Assembly (NCBI GenBank): GCA_017477425.1
Contig: JAFUVT010000002.1
Location: forward strand, 62,001-126,000
Length of the DNA: 64,000 nucleotides
Reading direction: 5' to 3'
Source: Bacteroidales bacterium
Lineage (GTDB): Bacteria > Bacteroidota > Bacteroidia > Bacteroidales > F082
Below, one piece after another: positions 17,051 through 24,979 of the stretch. Each line of letters begins with the position of its first letter. The stretch's first letter is position 1. The notes below the pieces were generated by a model. That model had not been told where the DNA came from. It saw nothing but the letters and a program-made list of their open reading frames with translations, and did not search any database. Made by a program: the position numbers and the translations under genes.

Positions 17051-17623
17051 ATGTTCTTGGATTGGTTCAACAGCGAGCCTACCATCGACCCAGTGCTGAA
17101 AGCCGCCATAGCGCATCTTTGGTTTGTCAACATCCATCCTTTAGACGACGGCAATGGACGCCTGACGCGCACGCTCACCGATATGCTGTTGGCACGCGCC
17201 GATGGCTCGCCGCAACGTTTCTACAGCATGTCGGCGGCCATTTTGCGCGACAGGAAAAACTACTACGACACGCTGGAATACATGGGCAAACATGGCTTGG
17301 ACATCACGCGATGGCTTTTGTGGTTTTTGCAGACCATGGAAGAAGCCATCGATACCGCAGTCGAAAAGACGCATCGGGTGATAAGGAAATCCATATTTTG
17401 GCAGGAAAAGCGCAGTGTCGCCCTCAACGAGAGGCAACTCAAGATGATCAACCGGCTTTGGGACGGCTTTGAGGGGAAGTTCAACACCAGCAAATGGGCC
17501 AAGATGACCAAGACCTCCACCGCCACCGCCTTGCGCGACATCCAAGACCTTGTCGAAAAAGGCATCCTCCGCCGCACCGAAGAAGGCGGACGCAGCACCA
17601 ATTATGAGTTGGTGGAAGGATGA
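17051..17623 (+). pseudogene. Fic family protein, N-terminally truncated
   Basis: The 190 codons begin inside the Fic fold. The active-site motif is present as HPLDDGNGRLTR (family HPFx[DE]GN[GK]R), so the AMP-transferring loop survives, and the C-terminus has a winged-helix-like part (KMTKTSTATALRDIQDLVEKGILRR). Full-length Bacteroidota relatives are about 370 residues with an N-terminal DUF4172-type domain and the inhibitory helix; all of that is missing here, and an in-frame TGA sits four codons before the ATG. The remaining part could still be translated from the tandem promoter. Without the inhibitory helix it would be unregulated, but a dead remnant is more likely. It starts the decayed patch that runs to about 19.7 kb. 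Confidence 0.7.
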
Positions 17624-17649
17624 AATCGTTACAATATAAAATTGGAAAG

Positions 17650-17685
17650 TGAGGAAATCTATTGAAAAAAATCGAGATTTCCTCA
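17650..17685. repeat. Inverted repeat, copy 1 of TGAGGAAATCT family
   Basis: The arms TGAGGAAATCT and AGATTTCCTCA are perfect over 11 bp with a 14-nt centre. The left flank AAAG is shared with copy 2 at 19651-19693, where the arms extend to 15 bp. The two copies bracket the decayed patch. Confidence 0.75.
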
Positions 17686-17695
17686 ATTACGAAGA

Positions 17696-18086
17696 ATGCC
17701 AAGCGAATCCAAATCATGTGCAAAATCTGTAGAAAACCTATCCGTTGCTTCAGGATTCATATGGACAGAAACACAATATTTTAATACAGAACTTTTTCAT
17801 AGCTTAAAACTGGAAATATATGAAATTCGTTGCATGGCCTCCAAATGCAAAAACATCAAACAAGACGCATAAATAGATTGCCCATCGGACGAAAACATTC
17901 CTTACAGATGACAACTCCAAAAAAGTTTGTTTGTTTCGTTGAACCCATTCCACCGATAACAAAATCAAAATATTCATTAGTAATGCCGAACAGCCTTTTG
18001 CATTTGGCAAGGAAAACAAACTACCATTACAAACTCCACAAACATACTCCCAAGCCATCGTTTTGCAATTGATTGATTGTCAGTAA
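17696..18086 (+). pseudogene. Degraded reading frame of unknown origin
   Basis: The 465 bp between the Fic remnant and the MBOAT stub hold no intact gene. Reading the plus strand gives a 58-codon frame at 17696-17872, ending SKCKNIKQDA, and then protein-like text in a different frame up to 18086 (NKIKIFISNAEQPFAFGKEN, ending IVLQLIDCQ). The text is broken by a frame change and an internal TGA. Codon composition looks protein-like, so I read it as one inactivated gene, but I recognise no family. The DNA is more AT-rich than its surroundings, consistent with acquired or decaying sequence. Confidence 0.3.
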
Positions 18087-18088
18087 GT

Positions 18089-18355
18089 TTACCCCACCGT
18101 TGAAATCGCAACGGATTGGCGTTCAACCCGTTGCATCAGTACGCCGCTGCCCCATGAGCAGAACGAGGTGAAGGCGATGAGCAACAGGAAACGCCAGTCC
18201 CACCAGCCGTAGAAAACGTAACTCGCCACCACCACGAAGGCGTTCTGCAAACGCAGCTGCCACTTCGACTTGCTGATGAAGCGGTCGAAGACGAACCAAT
18301 AGAGCAGGAACACTATCGGTAGGAAAATGGCAAATTGGATGGAGTTGAAGAGCAT
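18089..18355 (-). pseudogene. MBOAT O-acyltransferase, N-terminal stub
   Basis: The 88 codons match only the first two to three membrane helices of an AlgI-type MBOAT (MLFNSIQFAIFLPIVFLLYW, then RLQNAFVVVASYVFYGWWD and a further helix). The family is about 480 residues with the catalytic His near residue 335, so this fragment is inactive. Matching sequence stops at about GVLMQRVERQ and the frame ends shortly after. The start at 18355 is chosen because an upstream ATG would precede the predicted transcription start. The stub is distinct from the two full MBOAT genes at 28.7 and 32.2 kb (it starts MLFNS, they start MVFSS). Confidence 0.75.
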
Positions 18356-18376
18356 ATATGCTTGGTTTTGCGGCGG

Positions 18377-18384
18377 CAAAATTA
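18377..18384 (-). promoter_or_regulatory. -7 box (TAATTTTG) for the MBOAT stub
   Basis: On the minus strand this is TAATTTTG, 21 bp before the MLFNS start codon. It appears to be the intact promoter of the lost gene. Confidence 0.5.
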
Positions 18385-18406
18385 AGGAATTATCGAATAA
18401 AACGAC

Positions 18407-19531
18407 CTAAACCCCTATAAAATCCTCCACATTGTCCTGATTGACAACGATAAATTCCGAATTGGGGTATGCTTCAGCAAAACTCAGTGGCATTTTTGCC
18501 TTGGTTTTTGGATTCCATTTGATTTCGCAAGCAAGGATTTTCCCGTCCGACTCCTCCAAATAATCAACTTCCTGCTGTTGCTTGGTGCGCCAAAAATAGC
18601 TGTTTGCCCAAATTTCACGGTAAGCCAGGCTTTTCATCCGTTCGGAGATGACGAAGTTTTCCCAAAGTTGCCCGATGTCCTGCCGCATTTCAGGTTGGGT
18701 AAAGTCGGCGATGAGCGCATTTCGTATGCCATTGTCATAGAAGAAAATCTTGCGGCTTGCCTTCAGCTCATTGCGAAGATTGCGGGCAAACGATGGCAAA
18801 CGGAAAATGACAAAGCATTGTTCCAGCAACATAATATATTTCTCCACCGTTTTGGAATCCATCGAGCAGAGGTTTCCCAACTCATTGAATGACACCTGCG
18901 AGCCGACCTGATAAGCCAATGCCCGAAGCAACGCAAGCAACTTGTCGGGATGCTTGATATTTTCCCACGCAAGAATGTCCTTGTAGAGATAGGCGTCCGT
19001 GAGTTGCTTGAGTACTTGCTTTTCCCGGCCTTCGCTCGTTACGACTTCAGGATAATAGCCATAGACAAGACGATGTGGTAAAAGACGTTTCTCTTTCAAC
19101 AGCCCGTGATGCTTTACCATCTCAGCAAACGAAAGCGGAAACATCTGGTATTGCCATTTCCTGCCCGTGAGCGGCTCATTGACTTTGTTGGCCAATTCAA
19201 AGGCCGAACTTCCCGTAGCGATGAGTTGAACATCCTTCACTTGGTCGGTGATGAGTTTCAGCCTCAGGCCAATGTCTTTGATACGCTGCGCCTCGTCAAT
19301 GACGACAATCTTGTAGTCGCCCAACTGCGCTTTCAGCCTGTCGGCAGAGGTGTTTTCGAACATCCGCTGCACATCCAGCTCGTCGCCATTCAGCCAAAGG
19401 CAATCCTCGCGGTTAGACACCAGTTGTTCCAATAATGTGGTTTTCCCGACCTGCCTTGCCCCAAGCAAGATGAGTGCCTTGCCTGAAAACAACTTGTCCT
19501 TCAATATTTCCTCAAGTTTTCTCTTGATCAT
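18407..19531 (-). CDS. AAA ATPase with DUF4143 domain
   Basis: The 374-residue product has an AAA_14 ATPase domain with Walker A GARQVGKTT (about residues 24-32) and Walker B IVVIDEAQ (about 75-82), then a DUF4143 domain (about 190-370). The C-terminal part carries EVDYLEESDGKILACEIKW, an acidic/Lys pattern seen in PD-(D/E)xK nuclease folds of this family. Such proteins are widespread, often on variable genome segments, and have no settled function. The gene is complete and has its own -7 box 21 bp upstream. It is the only apparently intact gene in the decayed patch. Confidence 0.85.
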   Translation of the reverse strand: MIKRKLEEILKDKLFSGKALILLGARQVGKTTLLEQLVSNREDCLWLNGDELDVQRMFENTSADRLKAQLGDYKIVVIDEAQRIKDIGLRLKLITDQVKDVQLIATGSSAFELANKVNEPLTGRKWQYQMFPLSFAEMVKHHGLLKEKRLLPHRLVYGYYPEVVTSEGREKQVLKQLTDAYLYKDILAWENIKHPDKLLALLRALAYQVGSQVSFNELGNLCSMDSKTVEKYIMLLEQCFVIFRLPSFARNLRNELKASRKIFFYDNGIRNALIADFTQPEMRQDIGQLWENFVISERMKSLAYREIWANSYFWRTKQQQEVDYLEESDGKILACEIKWNPKTKAKMPLSFAEAYPNSEFIVVNQDNVEDFIGV

Positions 19532-19552
19532 ATTCCAATCGTTTTACGGCCA

Positions 19553-19560
19553 CAAAAATA
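19553..19560 (-). promoter_or_regulatory. -7 box (TATTTTTG) for the DUF4143 ATPase
   Basis: On the minus strand this is TATTTTTG, 21 bp before the start codon at 19531. Confidence 0.5.
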
Positions 19561-19650
19561 CAACTTTTTTGGAATTGATTCCGAAAAAGTCATAACTTTT
19601 TTGGAATAAAATCCAGATTTTTTATACAAACAGGTAATTTTATAAAATAG

Positions 19651-19693
19651 AAAGTGAGGAAATCTCCAGTTTTTGGGTAGATTTCCTCACTTT
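19651..19693. repeat. Inverted repeat, copy 2 of TGAGGAAATCT family
   Basis: The arms AAAGTGAGGAAATCT and AGATTTCCTCACTTT are perfect over 15 bp with a 13-nt centre. It is 25 bp from the end of gatD and may also terminate that transcript, since the minus strand ends in TTTCTATTTTA. It shares its arms with copy 1 at 17650. Confidence 0.75.
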
Positions 19694-19718
19694 TGAAATA
19701 AATGGCAACTGCCTCAAG

Positions 19719-21107
19719 TCACTTATGCACCTTTCTAACGAACTCCTCCACCTCAGGCACGCCGCCTTGGTAGACGAGGTAGCCGTTGTAAGGTTCGCGC
19801 GGGGTGATTTCGCTGTTGACGGGAGTGAGCATGATGTTCTTCACTTCCTCGCGGTCGTGGGTCTGGCCCAAGGCCCAGCCGAGCTTGATGTAGGCGGTCT
19901 CGGCGAGCATGTTCTGCGCGGGAATGATGCCACGGTTCATCAGGTCGCGGCCGGTGTCGTAAACGAACATGTGGGCGTAGCCCCAGATGGTCTGCACGGT
20001 CATGTATTGGTGCACGCCTTTCTCGGTGGCGCGCTCAATGGCGTCGAACATGCCACGGTTGACGTGACCAAGTCCTGTGCCGTCCCAAACGATGCCTTGA
20101 TAGCCGTTATCGACCAGTGCGTCAAGCACATCGGGCTTCATGCCGGGATAGTAATAAAGGATGGCCACGCGGTCGTCGAAGGTCGGGATGATCTTCACAT
20201 CGCGGTCGGCGCGACGGTGGTTATAGACCTCCTTGATCGGCACCACGCCACGCTTGCGGTCAACGGTGGCCACAGGCGTGTCGCCAATGGTGCGGAAGGT
20301 GGAACGATAGGATGAGTGCATCTTGCGCACGCGGGTACCACGATGCAGAAAACCATATTCATCCGAGGTGGGACCGAACATACAGACCATCACCTCGGCC
20401 ACATCGCCGTGACCAGCAGCGGTCATAGCGTGCATGAGGTTGAGGGCGGCATCGGACGACGGACGGTCGGATGAACGCTGCGAGCCCACCAACACGACAG
20501 GCACGGGCAGGTTTTGGCACATGAAAGTTAAGGCGGCGGCAGTGTGGGCCAGCGTGTCGGTGCCGTGACCGATGACGATGCCATCGATGCCGTTCTGGAT
20601 TTCCTCGCCGATCTTCTTGGCCAAAGCCACATACTCTTTGGGTGACATGTTCTCGGAGAACACGGCAAAAACCTTCTCGGTTTCGAGGTTGCAGATGTCG
20701 GCCAGCTCCGGCACAGCACCGTACAGCTCCCCCGGCGAGAAGGCCGGAATGACAGCGCCCGTACGGTAGTCCAAACGCGAGGCGATGGTGCCACCCGTGC
20801 CGAGCAGTTTCACATGCGGAAGTCCTTCAGTGTAAGGGAATTCCTTCTCGGGAATGTGGTAGTTGGCTTTCTTATAGTCGGTCTCGACCATGCTGGTGAT
20901 GGTGCTGATATCGACACCGATGTTGTAGCCCGTGTTGACTTTCATCACGATGTGCTGGTCGTCCTGGAAGGCGGCGCGAGGCAAAATCGTGCCTTTGAAG
21001 AGTCCGCCAGTGGTTTGGCATTCAGCCTGGCTCCACACGCGGCAATTGTATTTCTTGAGCACCTCAAGGGCGGCTCCATTATATCCTTGGAAAAAATCTT
21101 CAGCCAT
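19719..21107 (-). CDS. gatD: Glutamyl-tRNA(Gln) amidotransferase subunit D (archaeal type)
   Basis: This 462-residue protein has the GatD layout: an N-terminal SH3-like/AnsA-type domain (about 1-90, with GLFKGTILPRAAFQDDQHIV), then an L-asparaginase-type amidase domain. Asparaginase motifs are present: LGTGGTIASR (103-107 region, nucleophilic Thr) and IGHGTDTLAHTAAAL (Thr/Asp pair at about 183-184), with VGSQRSSDRPSSDAALNL after. GatD frees ammonia from glutamine (or asparagine) and passes it to GatE for converting Glu-tRNA(Gln) to Gln-tRNA(Gln). A plain asparaginase would be about 330 residues and lack the N-terminal domain. It lies 8 bp after gatE, in the same orientation. This pair is described as archaeal; finding it in a Bacteroidales context is unusual. 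Confidence 0.9.
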   Translation of the reverse strand: MAEDFFQGYNGAALEVLKKYNCRVWSQAECQTTGGLFKGTILPRAAFQDDQHIVMKVNTGYNIGVDISTITSMVETDYKKANYHIPEKEFPYTEGLPHVKLLGTGGTIASRLDYRTGAVIPAFSPGELYGAVPELADICNLETEKVFAVFSENMSPKEYVALAKKIGEEIQNGIDGIVIGHGTDTLAHTAAALTFMCQNLPVPVVLVGSQRSSDRPSSDAALNLMHAMTAAGHGDVAEVMVCMFGPTSDEYGFLHRGTRVRKMHSSYRSTFRTIGDTPVATVDRKRGVVPIKEVYNHRRADRDVKIIPTFDDRVAILYYYPGMKPDVLDALVDNGYQGIVWDGTGLGHVNRGMFDAIERATEKGVHQYMTVQTIWGYAHMFVYDTGRDLMNRGIIPAQNMLAETAYIKLGWALGQTHDREEVKNIMLTPVNSEITPREPYNGYLVYQGGVPEVEEFVRKVHK

Positions 21108-21115
21108 GTTCTTCG

Positions 21116-23062
21116 TTATTTGATGTTGTTAGCCAATTCTTTCATTTCGATGTTGCCCATCGCTTCTTTCATCTGACCCATGATCCAGTTCTGGCGGTCG
21201 AGGTCGCTGCACTTTTTCTTCTTCGCGACGAAGCCGGCGCAGAGGTTGTCGAGCTTGGTCAGCAGGTCGTCCTTGGCGAAACGTTTGAAGCCAATCTTTT
21301 CCAAGACTTGCTCCATTGGCATTGAGGCGTCTTCGACCAACGTGGGTGCCATGTTCCAAGCCAGACGGTAATCCAGACCTTGTTCCTTCAGGAAGGCGAA
21401 GAGTTTGCAAAGCGTCTCGTCATTGAACTTCGATTCGGGGTTCTTGCCCAGCAAATGCTTCAGCCTCATGCCGACAAAGCGACCGAGGGTGCGACCGTCC
21501 AAGCCGAGTTTCTCGACGATTTCGGCCATGATGGGGAACCAGTTCTTCGAGAAGATGTACGTGAAGCAATCCTGCGGCACATTCCACTCTGAGAGTTTGT
21601 AGTAGCGGTCGATGATTTCCGAGGGCAGTTCGGCTTTCATGGCCTTGATGAAGGCGGGGTCGAGCGGGATGGGAGCCGAGTCGGTGTCGGGATACATACG
21701 GTCGGCACCGGGCAGCACGCGCTCGAAGATGGTGATGCCGTTCGAGATGGCCTTGCGGGTCTCTTTCGGCACGCCGTCCCAAGCCATGAGGCAACGCTCT
21801 TCGATGGTCTCGATGGCCGTAGGCATGTCGTTTTGCGGACCCCAAATGAGGATGAGGGCATCCTCGTCGGTGGCGTGGATGCGCTTGCGCAACTTATGCC
21901 ATTGCGAGTCGGAAAGCACGGGTTCCAGCATCTCGTCGTGGAGCATGTTGGGACGCTCAAGGCAGGCGATGACCTTCAGGCGGTCGGCGATTTCGTCGGC
22001 GAACATCTTGCCGGGTTGGGTGAAGTGCGACAGCACGCCACGGAACTTCGGCAACTTGACGAGCTTCAAGGCGCCACCTTGGGCCTTGTTGTCGAGGATA
22101 GGCATATAGTCGGTCGGGAAATGCACGTCGATGACTTCCACCTTCCAGCCTTCCTTGCTCACCTCGCGGTTGAGACGTTCTTGCAGTTGCACGAGCGACC
22201 ACTGGCGGAAGCACTCGTTATGCGACAATTCGGGAATCCACTTGATGTGTTGCACACCCTTCAACTCGATGCGGGTGCCGCCTTTGCAGCTCACGTTCAC
22301 ATCTTGGCGGCCTGCGCCCATACCCGTGCGCACCAAGCCCGTCGAGCGGCCGAGGAAACGGATGTATTCGCCCGTCTCTTTCAGTTCGTCGGGGTTCTTG
22401 CAGTCGGGGTAGGTGACGGTCTCGATCAACGGCACGCCGAGGCGGTCGGTCTGATAGATGCGGCGGTGGCCGATGTCGCTGATTTCGCGGCAGGCGTCCT
22501 CTTCAATACTCAGCTGGATGAGGCGGATGTCCTTCTTGGGCAGCTTTAGCAGGCCTTCCACGCCCACGATGGCGGTGCGTTGGAAGCCCGTCGGGATGGA
22601 GCCATCAAGGTATTGCTTACGGGTGATGTGCACCTCGCCCACGATGTTCAGGTTGGAACGCAGGGCGATGACGATGGCGTTGTGCAAGGCCTCGCGGTTG
22701 ATGGGGAACGGCGGGGTGTCGTCCACATCGTAGGTGCAGGCGGTGCCGTTCTTGATGCGATAGACGATTTCTTTCTTCGTCTTGAACTCCATCAAGGCGG
22801 TGCCGTCGTACTCGCCCAATTCCGAAAGGGTGGGGCGCATGTGGCGGATCAGCTCGGCGTCGTAGTCCTCAAACTTGTTGAATTGTCCGGCGGGACAGTG
22901 GCAGAACAGCTTCTCTTTGGTCTTGATTTGCTGGTGCACTTCGAGTCCCGACATGAAGCCTATGCGGTCATAGTCTTCCTGAGTGGCTTTCTTGCGCTCA
23001 ACGTAGCCGGCCTGTTGCTTGGTCAGCTCGTAGTTGGCGCGGGGGTCAAAGTTCGTGCTCAT
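21116..23062 (-). CDS. gatE: Glutamyl-tRNA(Gln) amidotransferase subunit E (archaeal type)
   Basis: The 648-residue protein begins with the GatB/GatE kinase-amidase cradle (GFMSGLEVHQQIKTKEKLF at about 34-52, matching the IGLEVHxQL signature, and later ISDIGHRRIYQTDRLGVPLIE and GAGRQDVNVSC). About residues 285-430 are an insert like the GAD domain of bacterial AspRS (GALKLVKLPKFRG, LSDSQWHKLRKRI, ATDEDALILIWG), which is specific to GatE and absent from GatB. The C-terminal helical YqeY-like tail (about 500-648) recognises tRNA. The length agrees with archaeal GatE (about 620-650) and exceeds GatB (about 475). It phosphorylates Glu-tRNA(Gln) and transfers ammonia supplied by GatD, encoded 8 bp downstream. 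Confidence 0.92.
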   Translation of the reverse strand: MSTNFDPRANYELTKQQAGYVERKKATQEDYDRIGFMSGLEVHQQIKTKEKLFCHCPAGQFNKFEDYDAELIRHMRPTLSELGEYDGTALMEFKTKKEIVYRIKNGTACTYDVDDTPPFPINREALHNAIVIALRSNLNIVGEVHITRKQYLDGSIPTGFQRTAIVGVEGLLKLPKKDIRLIQLSIEEDACREISDIGHRRIYQTDRLGVPLIETVTYPDCKNPDELKETGEYIRFLGRSTGLVRTGMGAGRQDVNVSCKGGTRIELKGVQHIKWIPELSHNECFRQWSLVQLQERLNREVSKEGWKVEVIDVHFPTDYMPILDNKAQGGALKLVKLPKFRGVLSHFTQPGKMFADEIADRLKVIACLERPNMLHDEMLEPVLSDSQWHKLRKRIHATDEDALILIWGPQNDMPTAIETIEERCLMAWDGVPKETRKAISNGITIFERVLPGADRMYPDTDSAPIPLDPAFIKAMKAELPSEIIDRYYKLSEWNVPQDCFTYIFSKNWFPIMAEIVEKLGLDGRTLGRFVGMRLKHLLGKNPESKFNDETLCKLFAFLKEQGLDYRLAWNMAPTLVEDASMPMEQVLEKIGFKRFAKDDLLTKLDNLCAGFVAKKKKCSDLDRQNWIMGQMKEAMGNIEMKELANNIK

Positions 23063-23152
23063 ATTTCTTGTTTAATTTGTTTTCAAAAACAAGCCGCTAA
23101 AATAGGAAATAATTGTTTAGGTAGCGAAAAACACCGTCAAAAATCTTCGTTT

Positions 23153-24958
23153 TTATTTTCCATTCGCTCCCTCTTCAATCGTTCGGGCAATCTTCCCGAT
23201 GTTCAAGCTGCGGGCCGAGGCGTCGATGATTTCCTTGTAGATGCCACCTTTTTTATAAATGGCATCCGGGTCGCCCGACTCCTCGACATGACCCGTTTGG
23301 AGGGCGTACACCATTTCGCTGTCGATGATTTGCGAGATGCTGTGCGAGATGATGATGACGGTGCGGTCTTTCTTGATGGCATCGAGGCTGTTCTTGATTT
23401 GCTCGGTGGCGATGGCGTCGAGGCTGGCAGTGGGCTCGTCGAGGAAGATGATGGGCGGGTTCTTGAGGAACATGCGTGCGATGGCGATGCGCTGCTGCTG
23501 ACCGCCCGAGAGGTCGCTGGCCTTGTTGTCGAACTGCTTGGGCAGCTGCATGATTTGGTCGTAGATGTACGACTTCTTGGCAGCTTCCACCACTTCCTCG
23601 TGCGTGGCGTTGGGGTTGCCATAGAGGATGTTCTCCTCGATGGTGCCGTCAAAAATATGGTTCTTTTGCAGCACGAGACCGATGTTCTCGCGGAGGAACT
23701 TGGTGTCGTATTCGCGCAAATCCACGCCATCGAGGGTGATGGTGCCCGTTTGCGGCTCGTAGAACTTGTCCAGCAGGTTGACGATGGTACTCTTGCCCGC
23801 GCCCGAAAGGCCCACCAAAGCGGTGATTTTGTTCGGCTCGATGGTCATGTTCACATCGAAAAGGGCTTGATTGCCATTGGGATAGGTGAAGTTCACGTTC
23901 TTGAGTTCGAACAAGCCGTGAATCTTTTCGGGACGGTAATTTCCCGAAGGCTCCACCTCGTTGTCAGCATCGAGAATGCCGAAGAAGCCTTCGGCGTAAA
24001 TCAGGGCGTCGTTCACGTCGTCGAAGATGCGCTGCAATTGCGTGATGGGCGCGATGACGTTGCTGAACAGCATCACGTGGTACATGATCTTACCGATGGT
24101 CATGACTGGATAATCTATTAACACAAGGTAGGCCGTCAGGATGATGACTAGCACCGTGCCGACTTGTTTCACGAAACTCTTGATGCCGTTATAATAGAAC
24201 GCCACCTTGCGGGTTTTCATCTGGTTTTCAGTCACTTGATTTTGGATGTCAAGTTGTTTCTGTCCCTCAATGCCCTCGCGGTTGAAACTCTTGATGACAT
24301 TGATGGAGTCGATGATGTTCTTGATGCCTTGGCTCTTGGTTTCCAGATGACTACGCATCTCGCGGCGCCAGCCTTTCAGTCGTTTGGCTTGGCGGTAGGT
24401 AATCCAGAAATAGACGGGCACGATGGCCAAGGCCACCAAACCCACATAGACATTTGCCATGAACATCAGAATCAGGGCCAGAAGGGCGCTTGTGAACAGC
24501 GGCAACAGGTCGATGAAGAAATTCTGCACCGTGCGCGAGAGGCTGCTCACGCCTTGGTCGATACGCGCCTGGAGCTTGCCCGTGGCGTTGTCCGACGACG
24601 AAAAGTAAGCCATGCGGAAGGTGAGCACCTTCTCGATGACGCTCTGTGAGAGGTCGCGGCTGACGAAAATGCGCATCCGCTCGCCGAAGTAGTTTTGCGC
24701 GAAGGTGATGAGTGCCGAAAGCACTTCCTTGCCCAGCAAGACGATGCTGATGATGGTGATGATGTGGACGGCTTGCTTGCCCCAATGGGCGCCGTCGGTG
24801 ATGAGGCCGTTGATGCTGTCGACGGTCCAGTCCAAGACGATGGCGTTGACCTGTGCCATCAGCGAGCCAATGAGCGTTAACAGTAAAGTGATGAATACCA
24901 GCCATTTATAAGGCTTCACGAAAGGTCTGATGTTTTTGAAAAGTTGAATGAGGTTCAT
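23153..24958 (-). CDS. ABC transporter, fused permease and ATPase (MsbA/lipid-exporter type)
   Basis: This 601-residue half-transporter has six membrane helices in residues 1-320 and an ATPase domain in 345-590. ATPase motifs are Walker A GLSGAGKST, signature LSGGQQQRIAIAR, Walker B PPIIFLDEPTASLD and the switch His in IISHSISQI. Such half-size exporters act as dimers and move lipids, drugs or peptides outward; the substrate cannot be read from sequence. It starts 21 bp after the end of the U32 peptidase gene and is followed after 90 bp by gatE, so it may share a transcript with either or both. Confidence 0.88.
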   Translation of the reverse strand: MNLIQLFKNIRPFVKPYKWLVFITLLLTLIGSLMAQVNAIVLDWTVDSINGLITDGAHWGKQAVHIITIISIVLLGKEVLSALITFAQNYFGERMRIFVSRDLSQSVIEKVLTFRMAYFSSSDNATGKLQARIDQGVSSLSRTVQNFFIDLLPLFTSALLALILMFMANVYVGLVALAIVPVYFWITYRQAKRLKGWRREMRSHLETKSQGIKNIIDSINVIKSFNREGIEGQKQLDIQNQVTENQMKTRKVAFYYNGIKSFVKQVGTVLVIILTAYLVLIDYPVMTIGKIMYHVMLFSNVIAPITQLQRIFDDVNDALIYAEGFFGILDADNEVEPSGNYRPEKIHGLFELKNVNFTYPNGNQALFDVNMTIEPNKITALVGLSGAGKSTIVNLLDKFYEPQTGTITLDGVDLREYDTKFLRENIGLVLQKNHIFDGTIEENILYGNPNATHEEVVEAAKKSYIYDQIMQLPKQFDNKASDLSGGQQQRIAIARMFLKNPPIIFLDEPTASLDAIATEQIKNSLDAIKKDRTVIIISHSISQIIDSEMVYALQTGHVEESGDPDAIYKKGGIYKEIIDASARSLNIGKIARTIEEGANGK

Positions 24959-24979
24959 AGGGTATATTTTAGAATATTG

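Noticed and set aside
17830-18072. An 80-codon plus-strand frame in the decay patch
   Set aside because: It lies in another frame from the protein-like text there, is basic and low-complexity, and has no promoter or family signal.
22580-24121. A 513-codon plus-strand frame opposite gatE and the ABC transporter
   Set aside because: It is antisense to two motif-rich genes, spans their junction, and has a repetitive low-information translation.
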